Shown here one piece after another: positions 1 to 7,382 of a stretch of DNA of 64,000 bases (positions are counted from its first letter, which is position 1; each line of letters begins with the position of its first letter). The notes under the pieces are model-generated. The model made no database searches, was not told the origin of the DNA, and saw only the letters and a program-made list of their open reading frames with translations. The position numbers and the translations under genes are program-made. Source of the DNA: Mesorhizobium sp. WSM3859 (GTDB lineage: Bacteria; Pseudomonadota; Alphaproteobacteria; Rhizobiales; Rhizobiaceae); assembly GCF_002295065.1 (NCBI RefSeq), contig NZ_NSGG01000016.1, positions 120,126 through 184,125 on the forward strand, read 5' to 3'.

Positions 1-248
1 TTCCCTTTAAAAAAATTCAATGATGAATGTCGGCGGTTATTCTGCGCTCGGCAGCACACCCGCGGCTAAAGACGGCAATACCCGTGCCGACTACGAGATT
101 AGAGGCCAAAAAGGCGTTCTGTAGCTTATTCCCAACCCAAGTGAGAGTGCGTCGGCCGTATATCACGCTTCTTATGCGACAAACCAGACGACACCTGCCT
201 GGAGGTGACCGAGTCAACCCTAGGCAGTTGCTAATATTGTCAATCGTC

Positions 249-413
249 TTAGTGATGCTTAAGATATCTTTCCAAGGCTGCTATAGCCAGTCCTAACGCA
301 GCAACTGCGCCAAATCCTGCCACCGCTGCCCAGAACCACCACCCTCCGGACGTTGCACATGCTTCTTCGCGCGTTAACTCGGTCACACCGCAGGCCTGCA
401 TAGTGGTCTTCAT
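249..413 (-). CDS. Small peptide with Gly-Gly leader (bacteriocin-like), copy 1
   Basis: Encodes a 54-residue peptide. The first 24 residues form a leader with the core GVTELTREEA and a Gly-Gly at residues 23-24. The remaining 30 residues are hydrophobic and Gly/Ala-rich, with a WWFW start and a basic tail (RYLKHH). A strong ribosome binding site (AAAGGAG, about 5 nt away) selects the ATG at 413; a longer upstream reading lacks one. A second gene 267 bp away (681-848) has the same leader but a different mature part. Double-glycine leaders of this kind are cut by C39-peptidase ABC exporters in class II bacteriocin and related systems. No exporter is visible in the window, so function is inferred from leader architecture only. 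Confidence 0.6.
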   Translation of the reverse strand: MKTTMQACGVTELTREEACATSGGWWFWAAVAGFGAVAALGLAIAALERYLKHH

Positions 414-680
414 TTTCTCTCCTTTCCTAGAGCTCGAAATCACAGGATGAAGTAATAATGCACCGTAGCAGCGTGTGCCGCCGCACAACGAGATGATCAA
501 AGGTCGTGCCAAGTGTACAGGAAAGCCGCAAAACAGCGCTCATCCATTTTGTTTCAACGGCTTAGTTGTGAGCGCGGCGGCACATCGGGGCGAACAGCAC
601 AGTGTCAGGAACTCGACAAAACCGACAACGGCCTACCAAAGGTCGTTCTGGGGAGGTAAGATATTGTTCCCTAAGCCCAG

Positions 681-848
681 CTAATGACCAGTAGTAGGCT
701 TTTTCTTTGTTAGTTCTAGAATGCCACCGATTATCACTGCGATGCTAAAAGCTCCAAACAATGCCCAGAGAAGCCACCCACCAGAAGTTGACGATGCCTC
801 TGCCCGAGTTAGCTCAGTCACGCCATATACAGACATGTCCGTATTCAT
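681..848 (-). CDS. Small peptide with Gly-Gly leader (bacteriocin-like), copy 2
   Basis: Encodes 55 residues. The leader core GVTELTRAEA and the following TSGGW match the peptide at 249-413 almost exactly, with Gly-Gly at residues 23-24. The mature part is 31 residues, strongly hydrophobic, and ends in a basic KKKPTTGH tail. The ATG at 848 has AAGGAG about 7 nt upstream; an in-frame ATG further upstream has no such site. Conservation confined to the leader, with a divergent hydrophobic core, is the usual pattern of paralogous precursor peptides sharing one export or processing system. It could be a two-peptide bacteriocin or a membrane-active signalling peptide; nothing here tests either. Confidence 0.6.
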   Translation of the reverse strand: MNTDMSVYGVTELTRAEASSTSGGWLLWALFGAFSIAVIIGGILELTKKKPTTGH

Positions 849-1414
849 CGTTTTCTCCTTATAACACATGAAGATCAGTCAAGCGTCGACTGCCGGAAGG
901 CAGAATCGCCGCCTTCAATCAGAACATCAAGAATCGTGCCAACGGCGTAGGAAGCTTCGCGGAGGTTCTAATGCTTCCGAATGGGCGCCGCTTTTGAGGC
1001 GATCTCCATTGTGGGCACCATGAACATGTGCGCAAACACCCTCAGGATACTGCCCGTCAACGCATGAGCCGGGTCGGCAATTGAATGGGGTCCGAAGCGG
1101 GCCGCTCACAACCATTCGAATTGAGCTGCCTTTGCTGATGGTTTCATTCATCGTCGTCGCGGCAGCTATTCCGGAATGGCCACCGCCTGGAGTTGCTCCG
1201 CGCCCGACGCAGGGCTGGGGCGAACCGTTTTGCCAGCAATTTGCCTGTTTTCCTGTCCCAGGACGGCGTCGATCCGGTCGAGATCACGAACGGCCGCCTG
1301 CGTAGCTTTCGCGCTACGGGACGCCCTGGTTACCGAACGGCCGAACGGGTGAGGGGAGCCGCGACGTCGTTCCTACTCGCCGATGGCCCGACTTAGCAGA
1401 GGCGGGAATTAGCT
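849..1414. other. Region without a recognisable gene
   Basis: No reading frame here resembles a family I recognise and none has a convincing ribosome binding site. It separates the two small peptide genes (transcribed leftwards) from the Nif11-like precursor remnant (transcribed rightwards), so it could hold divergent promoters, but I could not identify any. Positions 1-248 are likewise unassigned. Confidence 0.4.
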
Positions 1415-1600
1415 ATGGCGCGAACTGACGTAGAGCGATTCATCAACGAGCTGGGAAAAAAGGGAGTCCGCTTGAAAACCTCAAACGGCGTGCTGGAGGG
1501 CTTGCGTCGATTGTGGAATTTGCAAAGGTCGACTACAACCTCACACTCGAGGAGGTTAAAGGTTTTATATCGAACAGCCAAGAAAAATCAAATAGAAACA
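1415..1600 (+). pseudogene. Nif11-type RiPP precursor peptide, frameshifted
   Basis: Two overlapping frames together read as a Nif11/nitrile-hydratase-like leader peptide. Frame one from the ATG at 1415 gives MARTDVERFINELGKK and runs to GVLEG. After a one-base frame change near 1497-1503 the second frame continues with ASIVEFAKVDYNLTLEEVKG. The pattern DVERFINEL...LEG.(A)SIVEFAK...(F/L)TLEE is the Nif11 leader fold used by proteusin-type and cyanobactin-like RiPP precursors. The text after about 1600 is Cys/Ser/Thr-rich and could be a former core peptide. It lies just upstream of a radical-SAM epimerase-like gene, the natural maturation partner. The frameshift implies the precursor is no longer made intact. 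Confidence 0.5.
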
Positions 1601-1720
1601 AGTCTTGCGCGACTGCGAGCCGCAAGGGTGATTCGAGTGTTTCGACCTTGATCAGCCTTGTACACACCAATGCGTTGGCTAATTGCGCTCCGTGTACATC
1701 CATGAGCCCTGTTAAACTCG

Positions 1721-2731
1721 GTGGAAAAACTGCAGTTGTCAACCGTCGGTTGCTGGTTCTGTGGCCTCTCGGCGAGTACCTTCAAAGGTTACTATGCATA
1801 CACTGAGGAGCACGCAGAGGTTTGGCGCGGCGTGCTCCGTGTAGCGAGCGAAATGTTTGGTTCGGCAGTCCGTACTGGCTTCTGTTACTGGGCCACAGAC
1901 CCGATCGACAACCCGGAGTACGACCGTTTTCTGTTCGACTACTATCAAATCACGGGCGAATTGCCACAAACGACGACGGCGGCCCCGCTCAAGGATCAGG
2001 CACTCACCAACCGCGTGCTCGAACTGTTCGAACGCTACGGTCGCGTGACCAATCGTTTCTCGGTGCTAAGCACGGACCATCTCAATCAGATACACGCGGC
2101 GTTTTCGCCCGAGGACCTGATGGGGGTCGAACTCATCCTGCAGGGCAAGGACGCGCCGACCGCAAAGGCTTTCACCGGGCGCGCACGCGCGCGGAAGGAG
2201 AAACTTAGGGCGTCCGGCCAAGATCCCGCAATCGCCGTGCCGGAAGGCTGGTCCACAACTATCGCCTGTGTTTCTGGCTTTCTCGTGAATATGCGGCAGG
2301 GACGTCTACAACTGGTGACGCCGGTACCGGGTAGCGAACGCTGGCCTCTCGGGTACCGAATCGTGGCTCAACGTTTCTTCAGCACGCCCGACGAGTTCCG
2401 GGAGGGTCTCGATAGCATCATCGACGAGAATATGCTCGAAAGCCCGCCTCCCAACCGGCCAATTCGCTTCCGCGGAGACCTGCAATACGAGGCAGGGGAC
2501 GACTGCTTCCATCTCCGCTCACGCAAGGTTGAGCATCGAGTGCTCGACGGGATGGTCCCGATTCCCGTTGGCCATCTAATCGCGAGCGGGAACTGTACAG
2601 CCTCGGAGCTAATTATGGGGGTCACGGATGGAGCGAGCGTCCTTGCCGTCGCCGACCTGCTCGATCAGCTATACGCGGCTGGGGTGATCGAAGAGGACCT
2701 CGACGACATTTCGCTTGGCAGAACGGGATGA
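1721..2731 (+). pseudogene. Radical SAM RiPP maturation epimerase-like protein, 5'-truncated
   Basis: The 336-residue open frame starts at a GTG 16 bp after an in-frame TGA, and begins inside what should be the radical SAM cluster motif. The motif reads STVGCWFCGLSA where CxxxCxxC is expected, so the first cluster Cys has become Ser. Downstream blocks such as YWATDPIDNPEYD, GELPQTTTAAPLKD and RFSVLSTDHLNQIHAAFS resemble the radical-SAM RiPP amino acid epimerase family (PoyD-like), which convert L to D residues in precursor peptides. Family members are normally longer (well over 400 residues) with more N-terminal sequence. The adjacent Nif11-type precursor remnant supports the assignment. The missing N-terminus and lost Cys argue that it is dead, although the rest is well preserved. 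Confidence 0.5.
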
Positions 2732-2788
2732 CGGGCGCGGACCGAAGGCTCTTTTGTCCGCAACGCCACTGCCCTGCGTCCCACTCGG

Positions 2789-3160
2789 GTGAAGTCGGGC
2801 TATCCAGGCCCGCCTCGACGAAATCGAGGTGCTCGCCGAGAGCTTCGCCACGCGCCAAGCTTACCGGACCACTCTATGCCGACGGTTGGCGTTGAGGTCA
2901 TTGGCAACCCAAGCTGGGGTGGCGTTCCCCTATGGCGACAGGATCGGCATGGGCAATCGCATTTCACCATCTACATGTGGTTGGTGGATGCTGCCGCTGA
3001 CAACGCCAACTACGAGGAAATGGCCGACCTCATCCTCGGCATCGACCCGGAGAGGGAACCGGAACGCGCCCACAACGCGGCGCGCAGCCATCTCGACCGG
3101 GCGAACTGGATGGTCGACCGGCTACAAGGAACTTTTCGCTAACCGCCCAGCTCATGGCTC
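2789..3160 (+). pseudogene. Possible DUF2285-like domain remnant
   Basis: Two frames overlap. One reads IYMWLVDAAADNANYEEMAD and continues to SHLDRANWMVD, and a one-base shift then gives STGYKELFANRP. The order (short helix, NANYEEMA, Arg-rich helix, final GY-(R/K)-(D/E)-LF) recalls the small DUF2285 DNA-binding-like domain common on rhizobial mobile elements. The start is unclear and there is no ribosome binding site. This is a weak assignment by pattern only. Confidence 0.2.
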
Positions 3161-3680
3161 CATACTGACCCATAGCGCTCAGCGATTCCCCAGAACCAGT
3201 CCTAATCGAGGTTGACGTCACGTGACGCCTCGGCGATTGCATCGGCCGATCGCTCCTGGATCGGTGATGGTGCTGAGCAAGTAGCACGAATATTTTTGTC
3301 GGTCCTGCATTGACGGCAGCGCTGCAAACGGTAAAGGGCGGAGCGATGCGAAAACCCTTCACTACAAGCAGGGCGATCTTTTCCGCAGCCCAACAGCACG
3401 ATAATTCATCAGAGCTAGGGAAATGCAATCATAGGCTCAAGTCCCAGTGCTCTGATTTTAGAGCGGATGCCGTCCATCCGACGGATCAATGCCGCCTTCG
3501 ATCGCCGATGACACAAAAGCGGCAATGCCGGGCTCCGGTCACCTATCGCTGTCAAAGAGCTCCGGGTGAACAAAGGACAAGCCCTTGGAGGCGTTATCCC
3601 GCTCCACCGGCCCGTACATATGTGCGCCGCATTCCCTGCAAGCATGGCGCTGGGGACAACGAGCTCTCATAGCGTCTACC
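3161..3680. other. Region without a recognisable gene
   Basis: No coding frame was recognised. A symmetric element around CACGTG lies at about 3214-3226 but I cannot link it to a known regulator. The segment separates the RiPP remnant from the racemase gene, which ends at 3681 on the other strand. Confidence 0.3.
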
Positions 3681-4466
3681 TCATAATCTGTTGCCAACAG
3701 GGTGTGGCTGGCTCTCTGTCATCCACCAGGAAATGCAAGCATCAGAAAGTATATCAATCGGATCGACAATGTTATGACCGTCTGCGATGTCCCCGCAGAT
3801 TGCTGACAATTCACTGCAAGCCAGGATAATTATGTGAGGCTCGAAAGACCTCGCGAGTCTAACAACCCTTGTTAGGTTGTCCTTTGCGTCTTTCGTGTTT
3901 CCGGACTTGACATCTGCTATAATTCTTGCGGTCTCATTTTGAAGTTTCTTGAGGCTGCGACAACACTCCTTGCCGAAGTGGTCTTCGTTTCGTTCAACAT
4001 AAAGCCCGTGTTGCATAGTTGCGCTCGTTCCCAAGGTGATTGAGCGAAGATTGTGCGCCGCACTTCCATGTGAGACCTCTATGGCTTGTTTTGTGATCTC
4101 AACCATATCGATCAGTTTCACTGAAAGCGCTTGTTTTATCTCTGTGGCCCAGAGATGCGCCGTATTGCAGGGGATAGCGATTGCTCCGCATCCCGCTTTC
4201 TCTAGCCAAGACGCGCGCTCCACAATTTGCCGCAAGGGGGCATCGCTGCCGATTGAAATTGCTTGCGAACGATCGGGGATATTTGGCGCCGATAGACATA
4301 TAAATGCGATGTGATCCTGGTCTGTTTCAAATCGGCTTTTGCGAGCCAGAGCTTCCAAGAATTTGGCCGTCGCCAAGGTTCCCATCCCGCCGACCACTCC
4401 TAGTAGTTTTCGTTGGTTAGGTAGCTCGCAGGAAGGGAAATTACGCTGCAGCATGACGTCGATCAT
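3681..4466 (-). CDS. Aspartate/glutamate racemase family protein
   Basis: A 261-residue cytoplasmic enzyme of the PLP-independent Asp/Glu/hydantoin racemase family. The N-terminal LGVVGGMGTLATAKF is the family signature. The two catalytic cysteines are seen in IPCNTAH (about residue 98) and in IILACSEL (about residue 216). Such enzymes interconvert L- and D-aspartate or glutamate using the two Cys as acid and base. Start at ATG 4466 is supported by AGGAA about 6 nt upstream. Length is a little above the usual 230-250. The next gene on the same strand upstream is a broken yggS (PLP homeostasis) gene. The substrate cannot be told from sequence; a RacX-like broad racemase is also possible. Confidence 0.8.
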   Translation of the reverse strand: MIDVMLQRNFPSCELPNQRKLLGVVGGMGTLATAKFLEALARKSRFETDQDHIAFICLSAPNIPDRSQAISIGSDAPLRQIVERASWLEKAGCGAIAIPCNTAHLWATEIKQALSVKLIDMVEITKQAIEVSHGSAAHNLRSITLGTSATMQHGLYVERNEDHFGKECCRSLKKLQNETARIIADVKSGNTKDAKDNLTRVVRLARSFEPHIIILACSELSAICGDIADGHNIVDPIDILSDACISWWMTESQPHPVGNRL

Positions 4467-4769
4467 CGAAATTCCTGTTCTTAAGATTTACGCCACCGAT
4501 TGTCCGGGAGGCGGCAGCCGACCGCGGTTGTTCCACCTGCGTATTTTCAACAGCCACATGTTCTCCAGCTGCACTGGCGCCGTGGTCGGCGAGCCCGGTA
4601 TCGCTGAAGCTATGGGGTGGACTCACATAGGTTGGCAGAGCTTCGCGAATTGGAAGCATCAAATACCATGCCAAGTGCGCAATAAGAGCCTTGGCTGAAA
4701 CTTTGACGTTGTCATGAAATACTTTAGGGATCTTGCGGTGCGAAATCAGGCCATACGCCATTGCCGTAG

Positions 4770-5420
4770 ACGCGACAAACCCGACAGTGTGTCGCTTTTC
4801 GATGACCGAGTGAAGAGAGCGCCAGTCGCCCGAATTTTCAGGTAAGCCTCGTCAATCCGAACCGGCTCGCAACGTGACTTGCGGAAAAACCCGCATGGTC
4901 GGAGACGGGGACCCTGATCGACTTTCTCCACGAAGGGCAGCAGTGCGTTCGGATGGAGGCCGAACTTGCTGTCCTCGCCAGACGTGTTGACCTGCACATA
5001 AACGTTGAGGAAGCGATCTTCGCGCTCCAGCCGCGTGTTCAGAATGTCGGGGAGCCGCAGGCTGTGGAGCGCATGAAACTCACGCGCGAAGCGGGTCAGA
5101 TATTTGGCCTTGTTGGTCTGCAGATGTCCGACGATGCTCCAGTCGATGGCGAGATCGTCAAGCGCCTCGCGCTTTGATATTGCTCCTGGATCTTGTTCTC
5201 GCCGAAGGTGCTGATGCCGACGTCGAAGGCATATCGCAGGATTTGGGCCGGCACCGTCTTGATGATCGGCAGCGCACGGAGGCTCGGTCGCGCCCGGCCG
5301 GTGCGCAAGCAAGCGTGATGCGCTCTTCAACCGACGCCAGATTGGTGCGGAAGCTGGTAAGGGATCAGGCCCGAAGCATTTGATGTCCTTGGTCGAAAGC
5401 GGCGGATTTTTCGTGCCCAT
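4770..5420 (-). pseudogene. YggS/PROSC-type PLP homeostasis protein, frameshifted
   Basis: Segments of the YggS family can be read only by changing frame. One frame gives PIIKTVPAQ...VGISTFGENKIQEQYQSA (about 5170-5300). The next gives SIVGHLQTNKAKYLTRFARE, then FHALHSLRLPDIL and NVYVQVNTSGEDSKFGLHP (about 4900-5190). These are the family's central blocks (GENkvQE, WHfIGhLQtNK, vNisgE.sK.G). The N-terminal Lys-containing PLP site region and the C-terminus are scrambled. The order yggS then racemase on one strand suggests a former two-gene amino-acid unit. Confidence 0.7.
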
Positions 5421-5784
5421 TGTGATCTGCCGCTCCCTCCACCGCCCCGTGACCCTAGCGTGGCCGTCGCTAGAAATTGCAGCTCATCGTGAAGATCGCC
5501 GCCAAAATCCGGACGCACGTTTGTCGGCAAAGGCCTGAGTTTACGCCTACACCCGCCTCCCGCCCTGTGACCGCAGCAAGCTAAAAAATCTGTTGCCGGA
5601 CGTCGACGTCAGTGGTTTAGAGCAGGCTGCTCGGCAGCGCCTCTGCTCCGCATCGATGCATCCGTCGTGCTCGGAAGACGTCCTGAGCTGCTCGCCGTAA
5701 TGCTCGGATACTATTTCAACCGTATCGGGCGCGGAGGCGCATCTCTGGTCCACTCGCGGCGACGGCGCTTTTGGCAGCAGCTGG

Positions 5785-5895
5785 ACCTGCCCGACAGTTC
5801 AAAAGGCCCGCGATATGGCAGCTTGGCTGGGTCTTGTGCCCAGAGTATACTCTACGGAGGCAAAACGAAGGTTGGGGATAGGCTAGCGCGGCAAC
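5785..5895 (+). mobile_element. IS110-family transposase remnant
   Basis: A short frame reads QKARDMAAWLGLVPRVYST, and a shift supplies GGKTKVG. This is the C-terminal Transposase_20 signature of IS110 enzymes (RDfAAWLGLVPRQhSTGGK). Nothing else of the element is recognisable, and the flanking 5430-5780 and 5900-6350 hold no identifiable gene. Confidence 0.6.
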
Positions 5896-6354
5896 CGATA
5901 TCTGCGCCGGATGATCATCCTTGGCGCCCGCTCCTGAGCGACAAATCTTGATCGCGCGCGACATCGCTTGGCGCCTGGCTTGATGGACTTCAGGCAAGAT
6001 GGCAGACTAACAAGGTCACCGTCGCCTTGGCGCCAAGATTGCGCGGATCGCATGGGATGACTAAGCCCGGCGTAGGCTACGAGCGGGGGATCCGGCCTTT
6101 TGCTGATCCTGTTTGTTCCAGACTGCGAGGCTCATGAAAGTGATGACGAGACAGTCGAACGGCGCACCGTAAACCCTGTGCAAAAAAGCGGGTTTGAGCC
6201 CGGACTATTTATCTGGGAACGGCACGCGCGGATCTCATCATGGTTTGGCCGCAACAGCGGCCCGCAAGAGGCCGGATGCATTTGTGCAGACATTGCATCG
6301 TCTGATCGAAACGACCCTCGCACGGGCGGGGGCGGGGTCATACATTTTTTGAAA

Positions 6355-6560
6355 GCGGCTCGCGAACGGCGGCCGCGTCGAGCATCTGCTCGGCCAGAAG
6401 CTTCTTCAGCTTCGCGTTCTGCCAAAGCCCTCAGCCGCTTCGCCTCGGAAAAGTCCATGCGGCCGAATTTGGCCTTCCAATTGTAGATCGTCGCTTCGGA
6501 GATCGATGCTTGCGAGCCGGTCCAGCATGTCCGATCTATCCAGATTACGAGTGTAACCCG
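6355..6560 (-). mobile_element. IS3-family OrfA remnant
   Basis: The minus strand reads ISEATIYNWKAKFGRMDFSE followed by AKRLRALAEREAEE. This is the helix-turn-helix and start of the leucine-zipper region of IS3-family OrfA (usual text: SEATIYNWKaKyGGMdvsEakRLk.LEdEN). The upstream helix is out of frame and the 3' part is scrambled, so the element is dead. Confidence 0.65.
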
Positions 6561-6761
6561 TTTCGACGTTGACGCTTCAGAATTTTGAATCTTCATTAAA
6601 GGACACGCTCCAATCGGCGCATTCGATATTGAACGAAGGACCATTTGCCGCTCGGAAACTTACATCATCTCACTCGGGCTCAGTCAAAGTGAAAATAGCG
6701 TTCGGCTAAGCCGGAAACCGTCATATTTGGTTCAACATCTTCTTCGGTCAAAGGAGCAGCC

Positions 6762-7082
6762 ATGGCTAGCGTGATAGTCGATATTAATAACTTCCAGTCG
6801 GAAGTTCTGGAATCCGCAGCACCCGTCGTCGTCGATTTCTGGGCCGAATGGTGCGATCCCTGCAAGATGATTGCTCCGAGCCTCGAGGAAATCTCCGTCG
6901 AGATGGAAGGCAAGATCAAGGTCGCCAAGCTCAACATCGATGAAAACCCGGAACTCGCCGCCCAATTGGGCGTGCGCTCCATTCCGACGCTGGCGATTTT
7001 CAAGGGCGGCGAAGTGGCCGATTTCTTGGTCGGCGCCAAACCGAAGACAGTTCTTTTGAACTGGATTTCGAACGCTGCATGA
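6762..7082 (+). CDS. Thioredoxin with WCDPC active site
   Basis: A 106-residue, full-length thioredoxin: FWAEWCDPCKMIAPSLEEIS around residue 30, the cis-Pro block RSIPTLAIF near residue 76, and the C-terminal helix. It would reduce disulfides in cytoplasmic partners with electrons from thioredoxin reductase. The canonical CGPC is CDPC here; the residue between the cysteines tunes redox potential, so this paralog may be more oxidising or have a narrower partner set. AAAGGAG lies 6 nt before the ATG. It stands alone between IS scraps and is therefore an island paralog rather than the housekeeping trxA. Start and end are certain; the specific role is not known. Confidence 0.93.
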   Translation: MASVIVDINNFQSEVLESAAPVVVDFWAEWCDPCKMIAPSLEEISVEMEGKIKVAKLNIDENPELAAQLGVRSIPTLAIFKGGEVADFLVGAKPKTVLLNWISNAA

Positions 7083-7164
7083 TCGATATCGCTCGATCTG
7101 TACCACAATGAAAAAAGCGTAGATTCGGTCCGTAAAGCGGTAGGGTTCATGATGATTTATTGGC

Positions 7165-7265
7165 GTCTTATACAGGGCTCAGCCCTTTGAGCTTCGGCCT
7201 GATGTCGGTGCGATCCAGCGGCGAAGAAGCTTTTCATTGCGGCGTTGTCGAGGCCGTTGCCGTTG
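7165..7265 (-). mobile_element. Transposase DDE-domain fragment
   Basis: The minus strand reads GNGLDNAAMKSFFA, matching the (G)N..DNA.mESFf block at the catalytic Glu of IS3-type integrase-core transposases, then loses similarity. It directly precedes the effector gene at 7383, so insertion here may have cut off that gene's original 5' end. Confidence 0.5.
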
Positions 7266-7382
7266 CCTGAATGCTGCGGCTGTCAAGCACGCCGTTGCAG
7301 GCTCGCGTGACCGCACTCAAACCAATGATGCCCTGTTGTTGACAGGCTTAGGCGATGCGTTTTGCTGGATCGGAGAGGGAAT

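Noticed and set aside
17..296. Open frames on both strands at the left edge
   Set aside because: No recognisable family, no ribosome binding site, and they overlap each other.
7081..7098. GATCGA...TCGATC hairpin after the thioredoxin gene
   Set aside because: Only a 6-bp stem with no T-run; too weak to call a terminator.
7090..7382. tts box (TtsI site) before the effector gene
   Set aside because: I looked for the GTCAG...TCGAAAGCT pattern and saw none; transposase debris occupies the region.
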